The notes: generated by a model not told the origin, from the letters alone. A DNA stretch of 64,000 nt from Phymatolithon calcareum (GCA_977006965.1 OZ345380.1:1674001-1738000); one strand, 5' to 3'; positions 21,093 through 32,239 are shown, counted from the first letter of the stretch. Translations and numbers: made by a program.

Positions 21093-24000
21093 GGTCGCAC
21101 GAGTTCCGCTTCCGCGTAGTGCGGCTGGACTGCGAGACATAACACACCTCGTAGACAAAATGGATCTCAACTCAGAACTTTGTTCAAATTTGGATACCCA
21201 ACGGGTCTCTCATACCTGCCCAATCGGGCACACCCCCGCCTTCTTCGACGTTTGCGCGAAAAACGCACACTGGTCAAGGCTCATCCTCATCCTCATCCGA
21301 GCAGGTGACGTCGAGACCAACCCAGGTCCGTTACGTATTCTACAACTCAACTGCCGGTCTGTGCGCAAGGCAGGGCGCGCTTCGCAGCTCGCCAAGCTCG
21401 GTCATGACACCAAAGCGGACATTCTGCTGCTATCTGAGACATGGCTCCGACCTAAGGTCCCCTCGCCGCGGATTGCAGGGTTCGGACTCGTCAACCGCGC
21501 TGACAGGGACGACGGAACGCTATTAGGTGGCGGCGTGATGACCTATGCTCGTCTTGGTCTCCCCGTAACCTGTCAAGGTACGAGACACGGCGACAAAGCC
21601 GAAGTGGCGGAACTTGACGTACGGCTCGGAAAATCTGGAAGGTCTATTCCCATATCACACTTCTACATCTCTCCGGATTCAACATCCCGCTTTCACTGGC
21701 AAAATATGGTTCGATCGAATACGATACTATTTGGAGATTGTAATATCCAGGGGTCATGGGACCCAGGAAACTACGACCCGAATACATCGCAAGTACTGGA
21801 GGAGTACCTAGAAGCCACCGGTCGGATAATCCTCAACGACGGCTCGCCTACACTCCTCACCCCAAACGGCCAGTCAGCAGTCGACATCACGGCATGTCCT
21901 GGAGCATACGTGATGGAGTGTCAATGGAAAGTCCAGCCACTCACTTTTAGCGACCACCGTCCAATCCTACTCACGTTCTCTGCGTTGCATCAAGACCGGA
22001 AACGGTTCGGTCGGGCCCGATGGTCTTTGAAAACAGCGGACTGGGACGCATTTTCCGTCAAGGTTGAGGAGAAGCTTCAAGAGTGGCCTGATAACCAGGT
22101 CGCAATCGACGAGGACAACAGACGTTTTGTTAAGGCTGTTCTAGCAGGAGCAAAGCACGCTGTACCGCGGGGAAATCTTAAGGGAAAAATCTGGTGGACA
22201 GATGAGTGCGCAACAGCCGTGGAGGAGCGAAGACAGGCGTTCGAATCTTACGAGCGAGACCCATCGCCAGAGTCTCTCATGGTACTTGCCGAAGTACGAG
22301 CTAATACGGACGTGGTCATCGCCGCAGCCAAGCGAAAGTGCTGGCGTGACCTCGCATCAACTGTCCAGGCGGACCGCAAGGGATGGAAGCTTCTCTCCGC
22401 AATCGAGGGCAAACGCCGCGCGAGGGCAACCATTGTCGCAGACTGCCGGAAATCGAACCAAGATATTGCGGACGACGTTGTCAAGGGATATGTCGCCAGA
22501 AACCGGAACAAAGTCAAGGCGCAAGACTTGAAATGGAAACGGAAGTACATGACGGCTGTGGCGAAGGCGCACACTGAGCTTGGCGAGGTTCCAGAATTTT
22601 CTATGCGTGAACTCACAGCAGTCATAAGCGCAATGCCAACACGCACTGCAACTGGTCCGGATACGATAGAAGTCGAATTCATTCGTCATCTGTCTCCGAC
22701 GGCCACAAACCGTTTACTTGATCTAGTTAACAGAAGTTGGCGCGAAGGAACAGTGCCCTCTGCATGGAGAACAGTGCTACTCATCGGCATACCCAAACCG
22801 AATGACCCCACAACCCTCCGGCCAATCTCGTTGTCATCAATCATCAGTCGTATTGCTGAACGCCTCATCGGACTACGCCTAACGGGGTGGATGGAGTCGA
22901 AACTTCCCTCCGCACAAGCAGGATTCAGATTATACCGCAGCACCCACGAGCATATAACTGCTATGACACAGCGCACGGGAGACGCATTCTCCCGCCGGCG
23001 GAAATGTGCTGCCCTCTTCGTGGACTTCAGCGCTGCATACGATCGGGTTGTTATACCGGCGTTACTTGCAAAAATGGTGAACTTAAACTGTCCCCCAAAT
23101 ATGATTTGCTGGATGCATTCCTACCTGACGGACCGCCGAGCTCGAGGACGCCACATCAACACTGTCGGTCGGTCGCGGGCGCTAGGATGTAGGCTACCGC
23201 AAGGGAGCTCTTTATCACCAAACCTCTGGAACTTATACATCTCTAATTTAGATGTTCGCCTCGACGACCTGGTTCAATTTAGTTTCGCAGACGACACCAG
23301 CTTCCATGCCACCGGCGAGACCTGGGAAGATGTTATCTCCAAGCTCAATGAGGCCGCCCAGATCCTCTCCCAGCTATGCGGTTATTTGCGGATCAAGATC
23401 AATGCGCAGAAATGCAAGGTATTGGGATTTGCTGCAGGTGGAAGGTCACCACTGGGAATCATTGACGGCAACGTCAAGATCGACGGAGAGAGAATCAAAG
23501 CAGTTCCGGCATATAAGTTCCTCGGAGTTAACGTGGACCAACGACTGAGCTTCAAATTGCACTGCAAGGAAGTGAGTCTGAAACTCCGGTCCAAGACTCG
23601 ATTCATCCGAGCACTGGGAGGGACATCTTGGGGCGCCGAGACACCGACCATGGAGGCTTTCCGAAAGAGCTACTGCGAGCCAGTTGTATTATACGGTGCA
23701 TCATCCTACGCAGTACATGGCTTCGACTCACACATCAAACAAGTCGAAATCGCACGAAACGACGCAGCGCGAGCGGCCAGCGTCTGCCTTAAAGCTACGG
23801 TAGTTGCCAAGCTTCGGGCACTGACAGGGATGCGTAGCCTGCGGGACATCGGAGAGATGGATGCTACTCTTGTTATGGAGAAAGCACTTCGACTCGAACC
23901 GGGGGCTCCAGTGGCTCGTGCAACCCACTCACGCGAGCTCAAACCAAGACGCAACGTAGGGTCATGGCGGGAATCAAGCGCCTATTATCTGGCCGAGAAA

Positions 24001-25334
24001 GGGATCCTCGCTCTACCACGCAGGGAATTCCACTCGCCAATCGGGAAGGATCGCTCAAGCAACAGGTTTACGACCTTCATAACGCCTATTTCCGCTAAGG
24101 ATGAACCGGAGGAGAAGCGCGCCGCCACAGAAGCCTTTATTTTGGAGCGTAATGTAGTGAGAACAGCGGATATCGAAATATGGACAGATGGAAGTGTGGG
24201 AGAAATACCGCAAGCTCACGTCTGGGATCTGAATCAAGGAGAACGCGTCTCCGTAAAATGGGACGAAGGTTGGTACACCGCGACCTTGAAGAAATTCAAC
24301 TCTACCGAACATCAGAACCACGACGCAGCGAAACGGTTTGAAGCTCGACACGGCAAGCCGCCGGATGTCCTCTTGGTCTACGACGACGGGGACGAGCATG
24401 CCTACGAAACGACCCCGACGGCCTCGAAGCAGCGCGTTATCCTATGCGATGAAGATGATGACACACTCGACATGTACCGTACAATCCCACCGCAGGTCGG
24501 TGGTGCGGGCATTTTGGTACTGCGCGGAGAAGAAGCGATACTGGAAGAAGGGCTGCCCGCTGGGGCCATTGGCTCCTCATTCGACGCCAAGGCTTTTGCG
24601 GCCGTACACGCATTTCAGGCAGCATCCAGTCTACCGATATCGCGCGGCAGCACTATCCGATGGTTCACCGACAGCAAGAGCTGCATACACGCACTCAACG
24701 GCCAGCCGCGGATGTTTGGAGAGATGGTTCGGAAACTATGGAATCTTATGGAACAAATCATGGCACAGGAGATTCACATAGAAGGCATTTGGATACCGAG
24801 TCACTGCGGAGTCCCGAAAAATGAGGCTGCTGATGAGCTCGCGCGCCGGGGAATCTCGGAATCAAGCCTGCTATCACATCAAGCGGTACCTCTCACCATG
24901 GAAGCGGCACGATCCATTATCAAACCGCCTTGTAGAAGCAAACCAGTTACCATCCCGACACTCCCGGAAGACCTACACATCTCACATAGACGGGCTGAGG
25001 TAATACTCAACCAGCTCATAACTAATTGCTGTCCAATCGTCGCCAGCTTTCACCATGGACACAACGAGAATGAGCCACTTCCTCACGACCCAATGTGCAA
25101 GAAATGCCCGTATGGTGTGAAGGAAACTGTGGAACATATGATCCTACATTGTTCGGGTCGGGCTGTTAGTCGACGGAAATTCATCGGCAGAGTTCGGAGC
25201 AAAGCGGTAGAAGATCTGTGCAGAGAGAAACCCGTAGCGATAATCCAATATTTGAACGAAGAGAACTTGCTTGAGAGCAAGTTTAGGCGTTAACTTAAAA
25301 ATTGACGTCATCTGCAATAAAGAAAGAAAGAAAG
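21093..25334 (+). mobile_element. Full-length non-LTR retrotransposon LINE-I
   Basis: A 4.2-kb element flanked by a 12-bp target-site duplication and ending in an AATAAAG(AAAG)n tail. The 5' leader is only 67 bases. One long frame fills nearly all of it. Endonuclease, reverse transcriptase and RNase H in this order are typical of the I-like group of LINEs. It lies inside a hAT-derived gene. The 12.9-14.5 kb copy is a truncated sibling. Confidence 0.93.
21160..25293 (+). CDS. LINE-I polyprotein: 2A, endonuclease, RT, RNase H with Tudor-like insert
   Basis: 1377 residues, uninterrupted. Residues 41-57 (RLILILIRAGDVETNPGP region) match the 2A ribosome-skipping consensus D(V/I)ExNPGP, so a 56-residue leader peptide would be released. 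An apurinic-type endonuclease follows (Asn64, LLLSETW with Glu93, FGDCN, SDHRP with His266). The reverse transcriptase has VDFSAAYD (Asp622), LPQGSSLSP and FADD (Asp711/712). RNase H starts at WTDGS (Asp1010), is interrupted by about 100 residues (1018-1113) with a Tudor-like pattern (GERVSVKWDEGWYTATLKK and VYDDGDEHAY), then resumes at GGAGILVL, WFTDSKS and WIPSHCGVPKNEAADELA. It ends with a Cys/His cluster (CKKCPYGVKETVEHMILHC). All catalytic residues are present, so the copy may be active. It acts at its own RNA and genomic target sites by target-primed reverse transcription. Confidence 0.93.
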   Translation: MDLNSELCSNLDTQRVSHTCPIGHTPAFFDVCAKNAHWSRLILILIRAGDVETNPGPLRILQLNCRSVRKAGRASQLAKLGHDTKADILLLSETWLRPKVPSPRIAGFGLVNRADRDDGTLLGGGVMTYARLGLPVTCQGTRHGDKAEVAELDVRLGKSGRSIPISHFYISPDSTSRFHWQNMVRSNTILFGDCNIQGSWDPGNYDPNTSQVLEEYLEATGRIILNDGSPTLLTPNGQSAVDITACPGAYVMECQWKVQPLTFSDHRPILLTFSALHQDRKRFGRARWSLKTADWDAFSVKVEEKLQEWPDNQVAIDEDNRRFVKAVLAGAKHAVPRGNLKGKIWWTDECATAVEERRQAFESYERDPSPESLMVLAEVRANTDVVIAAAKRKCWRDLASTVQADRKGWKLLSAIEGKRRARATIVADCRKSNQDIADDVVKGYVARNRNKVKAQDLKWKRKYMTAVAKAHTELGEVPEFSMRELTAVISAMPTRTATGPDTIEVEFIRHLSPTATNRLLDLVNRSWREGTVPSAWRTVLLIGIPKPNDPTTLRPISLSSIISRIAERLIGLRLTGWMESKLPSAQAGFRLYRSTHEHITAMTQRTGDAFSRRRKCAALFVDFSAAYDRVVIPALLAKMVNLNCPPNMICWMHSYLTDRRARGRHINTVGRSRALGCRLPQGSSLSPNLWNLYISNLDVRLDDLVQFSFADDTSFHATGETWEDVISKLNEAAQILSQLCGYLRIKINAQKCKVLGFAAGGRSPLGIIDGNVKIDGERIKAVPAYKFLGVNVDQRLSFKLHCKEVSLKLRSKTRFIRALGGTSWGAETPTMEAFRKSYCEPVVLYGASSYAVHGFDSHIKQVEIARNDAARAASVCLKATVVAKLRALTGMRSLRDIGEMDATLVMEKALRLEPGAPVARATHSRELKPRRNVGSWRESSAYYLAEKGILALPRREFHSPIGKDRSSNRFTTFITPISAKDEPEEKRAATEAFILERNVVRTADIEIWTDGSVGEIPQAHVWDLNQGERVSVKWDEGWYTATLKKFNSTEHQNHDAAKRFEARHGKPPDVLLVYDDGDEHAYETTPTASKQRVILCDEDDDTLDMYRTIPPQVGGAGILVLRGEEAILEEGLPAGAIGSSFDAKAFAAVHAFQAASSLPISRGSTIRWFTDSKSCIHALNGQPRMFGEMVRKLWNLMEQIMAQEIHIEGIWIPSHCGVPKNEAADELARRGISESSLLSHQAVPLTMEAARSIIKPPCRSKPVTIPTLPEDLHISHRRAEVILNQLITNCCPIVASFHHGHNENEPLPHDPMCKKCPYGVKETVEHMILHCSGRAVSRRKFIGRVRSKAVEDLCREKPVAIIQYLNEENLLESKFRR

Positions 25335-25477
25335 AAAAACGCGATAACCGACTTTGGACAGCCGTCACGGGGGCATCGATACTTGAGGTAGACTTTCTCG
25401 GACAGCGTTTCGGGTCCAATAAATGTCATCAATTGCTGTACGACGTCTTTCTGGCCTGGTTTCGTGGTTGAAGACAT
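25335..25477 (-). pseudogene. hAT-derived gene, N-terminal piece
   Basis: Starts MSSTTKPGQKDVVQQLMTF at 25477 and runs through KYRCPRDGCPKSVIAF into the duplicated target site, where the LINE begins. The Cys pair here, together with Trp/His/Cys residues of the piece left of the LINE (WSNPYAHIKSC), resembles a BED-type zinc finger. The gap between the halves is exactly the LINE plus one copy of the duplication. Confidence 0.65.
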
Positions 25478-26283
25478 GGTAGAGGAGCAGTGTAAACGAC
25501 GTCACTTCGGTGAGATGCGATGAGGCTATAGATCAATACTCTTCCTGTTTGTAACGTAGTTGAACTAGCGTCTGTAATTACTTTGTTCAATACATGTGCT
25601 GTTTGGAACGTGGTTGAACGTGCGTCAGCATCGTAGTACATTTTTATAAATCGCTCTGTAATCTGGATTGGATGCTAACATAGGCAATATAGTGTGCTGA
25701 AATAAGAAGTTATTCTTGGTTCTGCAATAGACTATTCCTATTCAATATTGCAATAAACGGGAAGTGAAATTAATTATTACCTAAGTCTGCCTACAGTAAA
25801 ACTTTTCCAAACGGTGCCGAGTAATTTCTGAAATAAAGACGGTAACTCTCAGCTCACGCAGCACAAAGCAAGAAGTTAGAGGTGCTATTTCATTTACAAT
25901 AGAAGACTCAACTCTCATGCCATACACAATTTGAGGCTAAAGCATCTTGCGAAAATCTGCCCCAACTTTTATATAAAAACTCACTTTTCTTCTTCTTCTT
26001 CTTCCAGTTGTTGTGCCTATAGCTCTCCCTCCCTACAACTTCGAAAGACCAAGCCTGATGAGAAGTGTTTGAATTTAGTCCTCGCCTCTTCAGTAGATTT
26101 TGAACAAGCCCACAAGCACTATTTCTCCCTATCGAAAACAGAAGCTCGACACAGCCACCCATTGATCACCTGCAGCATTGCACTAAATTCGAGTCGCATT
26201 TGAGAAAGTTAAATTCTCTCTGGAGTGCTACTAGCACATATATAGTATTTAGAAGGTGTCACTGCACTGGGATGGCTTGGGGG
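25478..26283. other. Flank of hAT fragment and upstream region of Myb-like copy C
   Basis: No gene. TTGCAATA-type motifs occur near 25720-25760. From about 26000 the sequence is shared with regions upstream of the other family members: an inverted partner of the TACAACTTCG...GAGAAGTGTTTGAATTT segment is near 16370-16420, and the GCACTAAATTCGAG...TTAAATTCTCTCTGGAGT segment recurs near 16100-16180 (inverted) and in weaker form at 58520-58560. Confidence 0.5.
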
Positions 26284-26290
26284 TATAAAT
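26284..26290 (+). promoter_or_regulatory. TATA box of Myb-like family copy C
   Basis: TATAAAT preceded by GGCTTGGGGG, 55 bases before the ATG at 26345. The block is conserved in sequence and spacing in two other copies. Confidence 0.8.
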
Positions 26291-26344
26291 GTCCCGCCTG
26301 TCAGACCGCAGTAGCCGCAGAGAGAGACAAGTTACAGAGTCACA

Positions 26345-27265
26345 ATGTCGAGCTGGAAGGCAGATGAGAACGAACGACTTATTATCGCGTTTTCATCTGC
26401 CTTGCCAGATGGGCCACTTCCGCCCAAGCTCTATCGAGCGTCGCTCTCCGAGCCCACGTTCGAGAGATCTAAGACAGAAATGTCTGAAGCCCGAGTTGCG
26501 GAGCCCCGGTATAAAAGCCGGTCGCTCATGGCAGCGAAAGAGCACATTTGGGCAGTTTTGAAAAACTGCGCAAAGGCGAATAAAGCACATCACCCTGGTG
26601 ATGTGATTTATTCAAGCCTCGTCTTGCTCAAGGAGCGTTTTCCGCACATGCGCAACCATGCATTATCGCTTGAAGAACGGGAAGGACCTCCGACAATTAG
26701 TGGCAGCACCGCCGAACCGGGATCAAATCCAAAGGAGGCAGATCTTCCGGTGACCCCCATAGTGGGGAGCTCGTCCAACGCAGACCCAGTCCTCCTCAAT
26801 GCTCCCGTTTCTGCAGCTTCTGTTCCGCGTTCTTTAGTTCTTGGGACAGTTCCATCTCATTCCAGCGTTGGCGTCCCCTCGAGGAAACCTACCCGTGAAG
26901 ACGATGAAATTCAAGGACCTCTTGCCTCGTCTGTTGGTCTCATTGGAAATGAGACTCAACTTCTCCAAGATTTGGTCGACGCCGTCAACGACATAGCTGG
27001 AACGCTCGTCCTTTCACAACGGACGGTGCTTCAGTCGCACAGAGGCCGAAAAGAGCTGAAGGAGTTTTCGACTTCAAGGAGACGCAAATACGTGAAGAAA
27101 GCGACAGTGCCGGAGAATGTCCTGACGATGATGGTGTTTCAACTACCAATGCTGGGCCGTCGGATGGTAATGGCGAATAGCTCCCGTCTTGCATCTGTGT
27201 GTTCTCTCATGACTGGACTTTGTCCCGGATCCGATGGTCCAGAAGGTGTCGTGGATGTAAATTGA
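26345..27265 (+). CDS. Myb/SANT-like repeat-family protein, intact copy C
   Basis: A 306-residue single-exon protein. The first 105 residues form the family's most conserved block: SSWKADENERLIIAFSSAL (a W-x-E-N-E-x-L-I pattern like Myb/SANT or trihelix DNA-binding helices), LYRASLSEPTFERSK, and HHPGDVIYSSLVLLKERFPH. A low-complexity Ser/Pro/Val linker (about 110-180) follows, then a second conserved block (about 190-240, REDDEIQGPL, NETQLLQDLVDAVNDIAGTL) and a basic segment (HRGRKELKEFSTSRRRKY). The last 60 residues differ from copy D and may be out of the original frame. Other copies are at 15.3 kb, 15.7-16.0 kb and 58.7 kb. The family may be a transposon accessory gene, as Harbinger elements encode Myb-like proteins, or a host gene amplified with its promoter. 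Function not known. Confidence 0.6.
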   Translation: MSSWKADENERLIIAFSSALPDGPLPPKLYRASLSEPTFERSKTEMSEARVAEPRYKSRSLMAAKEHIWAVLKNCAKANKAHHPGDVIYSSLVLLKERFPHMRNHALSLEEREGPPTISGSTAEPGSNPKEADLPVTPIVGSSSNADPVLLNAPVSAASVPRSLVLGTVPSHSSVGVPSRKPTREDDEIQGPLASSVGLIGNETQLLQDLVDAVNDIAGTLVLSQRTVLQSHRGRKELKEFSTSRRRKYVKKATVPENVLTMMVFQLPMLGRRMVMANSSRLASVCSLMTGLCPGSDGPEGVVDVN

Positions 27266-27407
27266 TACTGTATTGACTTGCGTTCACACACATGTACACT
27301 CCAAGTAAATAAGACTATTATAAAGTGTATATTTTCTATCAGGGGAGAGCTATCTCTCCGTTAGTTCGTTTCATCGCTTTGTTTCCATGATTCGTGGAGA
27401 GATATCT

Positions 27408-28061
27408 TTAACGTTCATGTCCCATTTGAGTAAGACTAGAATTGTTCCGACAGATGGGCATCCATTCGGCTGAGAAGCAGTGGAAGCGTTCGCCGGTTGC
27501 CAGTGATGTCTTGTATGGAAAATCTCTGTCGCAGCTTTCGCTAGTGAATTCAAATTCCATTTCCTCTATGTCCTGCTCGGTAGTGCAGGATACAGTGCTT
27601 CGGGGTTGAATATGTTCTGCAAAACTTTTGCATGTAGAGATCTCCAACCCAGCTTCCTCGTAGGCTCCCTCACTAACCTTTGTCATCCTTTCGGACACAC
27701 TACGTGCGTTTTCGTCAATAAACACGACATCATCTGCATATTCGAGTCTGTCGTGGCTTATCGAAGGAGTCAGTCTAATCCGTGAGGAGGTGTTGCGCCT
27801 TCGGAATATGAGGTCTAGAGCAATTATTATAAAGCATAGAGGGCTCAGGATGTCTCCTTGAAGCACACCTCTATGAACGCTTGTGTGTCGGAAGTATTCA
27901 CGTCTGGCTCCTGGAAGGTGCCGTCGGACAGTGACTTTTGAGCTGCCGTACATCATTTTCACGATTCTCACGTATTTCTCAGGTATCCGGTATGCGCGTA
28001 GACCAACCCTAGAGTCAATCTTTGGCGACGCCCCGAACCTCGACGTGCAAGCAGCAGTCAA
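27408..28061 (-). pseudogene. LINE-3 reverse transcriptase fragment
   Basis: A 217-codon frame with reverse transcriptase palm motifs: GVLQGDILSPLCFI, then LEYADDVVFIDENA (the YADD catalytic pair). Downstream is a degraded Cys/His motif (SCDRDFPYKTSLATGERFHC) resembling the zinc finger that follows RT in some LINEs. It is unlike LINE-I and LINE-2 in sequence, so it is a third family. Endonuclease and the N-terminal RT part are absent. It is convergent with the Myb-like gene ending at 27265. Confidence 0.75.
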
Positions 28062-28082
28062 ACTCGCAATAAATAGATAAGA

Positions 28083-28148
28083 ATGGAAAAAGCTTAGGCC
28101 CTCAAAGTGTTGCTAGCCCCACAAGGGGAATGCGCAAAATGAATGAAG
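28083..28148 (+). repeat. Short LINE-type 3' tail with AATGAATGAA end
   Basis: GTTGCTAGCCCCACAAGGGG followed by an A/ATGA-rich tail. The same block, inverted, is at 57040-57110 with a longer ATGA repeat. Probably the 3' end of a further retroposon family. Confidence 0.5.
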
Positions 28149-28712
28149 GAACGAAGGATACGCCGGCCACGTGGCAGCATTGATATCTTTGCAACGAGAT
28201 GGTTTGAGATTGGCGATCGTTTTTCGCCCTTGTCGCGGACTGGCCATGCACAGGGATACGTGTGGATATAGCACCCTAATTTAAAACATTGTAAGAGACT
28301 AGATTAGAGTTCAGATTCATTGTGTGTAACATCTTGTTTGTAGCCATCATGCTTAGTTCCAAATACAAACCTGCTTCACGAGCATACCAAGGGATGAGGT
28401 CTTTGATCGTGCAGCTCGCCTTATCCGTGTATTCAAGATAGATGCAGCTTCGAAGTTTCGCAGAGCGTCTTAGCTATTGTCTACAAAGTGCGGAACTCTG
28501 TTGCCCTTAGAGGGCAACCTAACTGCACTTGCCCCAAGCTTCAGCAAATGCGTTGGTGACTTTTAAATACAAAATATACTTTTCTTCTTCTTCACCTAAC
28601 CGTATCGAATCCTCGTTTGCTTCAATTGATATTCTCAGTAGCACAATTTTATTTGGAAAATGAACCTATATAACAACTGCCCAAGTGGAAAGGGGTGATA
28701 CTAACCAGCGAT
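28147..28712. repeat. Dispersed repeat R2, copy 2
   Basis: Direct-orientation partner of 19785-20438. It is shorter, lacking about 90 bases within the central and 3' parts. Non-coding. Confidence 0.7.
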
Positions 28713-29074
28713 ACTCACTCGCGAGTCACTTCTAGGCCAATGGGATGGACCTAATGAATATTATTCAGTCGCGAGAAAGGAAGGCGCCCCACGATATGAC
28801 TGGAGCAATGCGATACCGTCGGGGGCGACAACACTCTTTACAATAATTGTAAGGCGAACAAGCTTTACTCGTGCTCTGCAGAGCTGGTCGCATATCCTTT
28901 TGAGGAACCTAAGGGTGCTGGAGAAGTAAGTTAGAATAGTGTTGGAGCTCGGAAACCGGTGTGAATACTTCGAAAGGTGGCTTCATAAAAATCCACAGAA
29001 TATATTCAAAAAAATAGAATTTCCAAATCAGTCCAGATTTGTTCGGTAATGGATGTGTAGGGGGATATATGTTG

Positions 29075-29355
29075 ATTTATTTTAAAAGCACCCAAGACCT
29101 CATCGTGAGTAACGGGGCAGCTTCTCAATTACTTCTAACTTACCGCATTCTATTTTCCTAACATTTCCTTGATTCGAGTTTCTCTCCATATGAGAGTCCG
29201 AGTTAGTCTTTTGCATTCATATTCAGTCTCTTTGTCCATCATCTTAGACCCGAGTATGCGTTGGAGTGCAATAAGCTCAATTTCAGCACCGGGTCCGAAA
29301 TACTCACCGAGGATTGATTTCCTCCACAACGGAGCTCTGTTAAAAAACTGATTTA
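29075..29355 (-). pseudogene. LINE-2-like C-terminal fragment
   Basis: Minus-strand reading gives NRAPLWRKSILGEYFGPG, EIELIALQRILGS and ECKRLTRTLIWRETRIKEML. These match in order the C-terminus of the fragment at 30955-31662 (NRAPLWRKSVLGAYFG, VIELVALQRIL, CKRITRALVGREIRIKDIL). It is preceded in tail orientation by the family's TTATTTTAAAAGC motif at about 29078. Truncated at both coding ends. Confidence 0.65.
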
Positions 29356-29983
29356 ATCAGTCTTAGGCATCTTAGCCTTGTCGTCCTGTCCCTTATTTGT
29401 AACATTCCTGGCAATGGATGTGTAGTACGAGAGGGTTAATCGTCATCCTACACATCTGATCTTGATGCGCATTTCATGCGTATCAAGTTGGACGTCACAC
29501 AGAGTAGATGAAATGGAAACTGGAATTATTTTTAAAATGTGTTTTCGACCTAGAGATGCGCAGTTCTACAAGATTTTCACGTTGGTACAACCCCGACTGA
29601 TAACTTGTGCAAGCGCATAGTTTAAGAAATCAAGCAGAATAAGGTGTATTCACCGGGTTGTATACTCTCCTTGTGGGTGATTCATTGCTGAAGGAGCTCC
29701 ACGTCATGCAGGTCCTTCAGAAATGTATCGCTCACGAAAGCAGGCAATCTGGCGACAACGGGAAATTTGACGAGTGTTTCGCCATGGCGCTTAGAAACAT
29801 CCGTCATGCAATTGCTCGAGTGTGGATACGGAAACGCCCCGTGCTATCCTGTTTAGTAGTTTCGCGCATTGGAGGCAGCGACAGGGAAACAATAGGAGAT
29901 CACGACTTGACTTGCGTTAGTAACCCGGTATGAAGCAAAGGGCTAAAGCAGTGCCAACATCTAATATACACAAACCCAATCTG
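29356..29983. other. No gene recognised
   Basis: A plus-strand frame at 29658-29933 has no known features. No repeat match was noticed elsewhere in the window. Confidence 0.4.
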
Positions 29984-30212
29984 CGGTGATCGAACTAGTC
30001 GCCTTACAACGTACTCTAGCGTCATCGAAGATGAGTACAGAAACTGAGTTTGAGTGCAAAAGTCTCACAGGAGCTCTTGTTGGGAGAGAATTACGAATCA
30101 AGAACGTTTTGAGCAGCCAGATGACTTTAGCGTAGAGATTATGCAAGAGCTGCCCCGTTACTCCAAGGTGAGGCTTTGGGAGCTCTCAAAAAATAAAATC
30201 ATCAAATATCCC
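29984..30212 (+). mobile_element. Short LINE-2-tail unit, copy 1
   Basis: About 229 bases from GGTGATCGAACTAGTCGCC to the AATAAAATCATCAAATA end, nearly identical to 59514-59744 and starting at the same base. It encodes the last 48 codons of the LINE-2-like family (VALQRTLASSK, CKSLTGALVGRELRIKNVL) plus its 3'UTR. No clear target-site duplication at this copy. Confidence 0.65.
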
Positions 30213-30885
30213 TGCCGGAGGAGATGCGAAGATTCGCGCTTTCTTGAACAGGGTCAACAATCTCCTGTGCATTCAAGGAGCGCAGCACATGATGCTCAGA
30301 GACCCGCCGGGAATGAAGAAATTTGAATTTTCGCTACCACAGCGGACACATGGGTCCACACTGAACGCCGAAACCCGGGAGCGCATTTCCAGCGAGATAC
30401 TCAACGGCCTTACTTGTGTCCAGCGCACATCCAGTAGAAGAGCGGCAAGCTCATGTCCTGATCTGGAAACATCAAGTGTCTGGAAAGATTCGAAGGCCTA
30501 TACCTGCCTTCTGGGGCGGACCAACATGGTCTCGGTGTGCGCTCGAAAACTGTGTCCTCAAATGAACCACCTTGCACATCCGTCAATGTGCTCCCGGATG
30601 TGCTCGATTCTGGTTCCAGATATTATTTCAGAAACCGTGAATGCCAAAATCAAGATTATCTGCACCGTCTCCGCTTGTCGCTTACGAAAGCCCAGAACTG
30701 GGCTTTGTAGGTCATGAAGCATGAGACCGTTGCCGCCCCTTCTCCAAGTTGTCGAAAAGTGAGCCTGCAAAGACCGCAACTTCTGAGAAGGCGTACAGCA
30801 GCCAACGAAAAGTCTTTATCGACCTTCCACATGGGACTCAGAACGGAATATAAGGACCCCAACTTGGTGTACGAATAGGGGATAT
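30213..30885. other. Unassigned frame region
   Basis: A plus-strand frame (30244-30717) is open for 157 codons and partly protein-like (AKIRAFLNRVNNLLCIQGAQ upstream of and into its start), but I recognise no family. It lies between LINE fragments and may be decayed transposon sequence. Confidence 0.3.
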
Positions 30886-30954
30886 GTGTTAATTTATTTT
30901 AAAAGCTCCCAAGGCCTCTCTTCAAGAGTAACAGGGCCGCTTTCGCACGATTTT

Positions 30955-32239
30955 CTAAGCTAACGTAGTTTGACTATTCAGTATATCCTTGATTCGTATT
31001 TCTCTCCCAACAAGTGCTCTAGTGATTCGCTTACATCCATATTCAATTTCAAGACTAATCTTGGATGAAGATAGAATGCGTTGGAGCGCGACCAGCTCAA
31101 TCACGGCTGTGATACCAAAGTATGCACCTAGTACTGATTTTCTCCAAAGAGGTGCTCTGTTGAATATCAGCCGTAGGCAACGCAACCGTGTAGACCTTTC
31201 TCTTACGCGGAGAACCACCGGTAGATTGTTCGAATCAGTTGGTATCTCGAGCGATCTTCCCTCTTTTTCCTTTGCCCATAACTCAATTATTTCTTTTCGT
31301 CGCCCTTTCTTTGAGACTGAGCCTTCCTCTGCTTTATCGAGAGCTTGCTGCTGATCTTCATATATCTTGAGGCACTCTATGTCCTTGGTTGCCTCCTTAA
31401 TGTCTTCCTCTCTCCCAGAATACTCATCTGCCTCATCGAGGCGCTTCTTTTGTCTCACTAGACTCGCAGAGAACCTTTCTGCTTGATGTCTTCTCCTCAT
31501 GGCTGGTGGTTCTAGTCGGCACAGAACTCGCATTCTACCATGGCGGTGCTGGGCATATGTCCCAAGAACATTCTCGAAGAATAAACCTTCTGCAGATTCG
31601 ATTGCTGATTGTAATCGCTTTGTCAGTGGCGTCACGTGGAGTGTATACTCCCACTTTGGCAAAATAAGCGACTTGAAGATTCAAATGCATGTCACAGGCT
31701 GAAAGCCTCGAACATTGACTCCAATATCCCGCAGTTTGTGTATGCACCCCACTGCATTTCGTACTCTTGATAACGCCATGTCGTCTGTTATGCCTTTGTG
31801 GTTCATGCTTATCCCGAGATACGAGAGCCTCCATGCTTGATGAAGAACTCGACCCGCAAAGTGGAAGGTGTGTTTCGAAAGTCCCTTGCATTTAAGGATC
31901 TCACTCTTTCCTGGCTTTGTGTTCCAGCTCAAACCATTTTCCTTCGCCCAGGTCGTCTCTATATCAAGCAGCTTCTGCATTCCTTCTCCATCCTTTGATT
32001 GCAGCTGGAGATCGTCAACGAACAGTTGGGCTGGATTATCAGAAACGTCGCTGGGGACCTTGGAGACCGCTTCCGCGAATGTGTCCATGAAGATATTGTA
32101 CACGCACGGGATGTACGAATATATAAAGGTTTGTGAACCGATAGGCGATCGTATGATCCTTGGCAAGAGCTCTAGCACTCTTCAATTTCACGAATTCTCC
32201 TTCTAGTGTTTTCCGACTGATGGACATTCGCGAGTTCAA
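30955..32239 (-). pseudogene. LINE-2-like element, RT and C-terminal part, decayed
   Basis: Minus-strand frames at 32178-31681 and 31662-30955 together follow the order of the intact LINE-2 at 60-63 kb. They carry VYNIFMDTFAEAV, QLFVDD (catalytic pair, with V in place of A before DD), WNTKPGKSEILKCKG, LSYLGISMNHKGITDD, then PKWEYTLHVTPLTKRLQ and a Lys/Glu-rich C-terminal half ending LVGREIRIKDILNSQ. A frameshift separates the two frames near 31670, and the 5' part (endonuclease, first RT motifs) is lost. Its C-terminus differs from the intact copy, so it represents a related subfamily, the one that also produced the short units at 29.1, 30.0 and 59.5 kb. Confidence 0.75.
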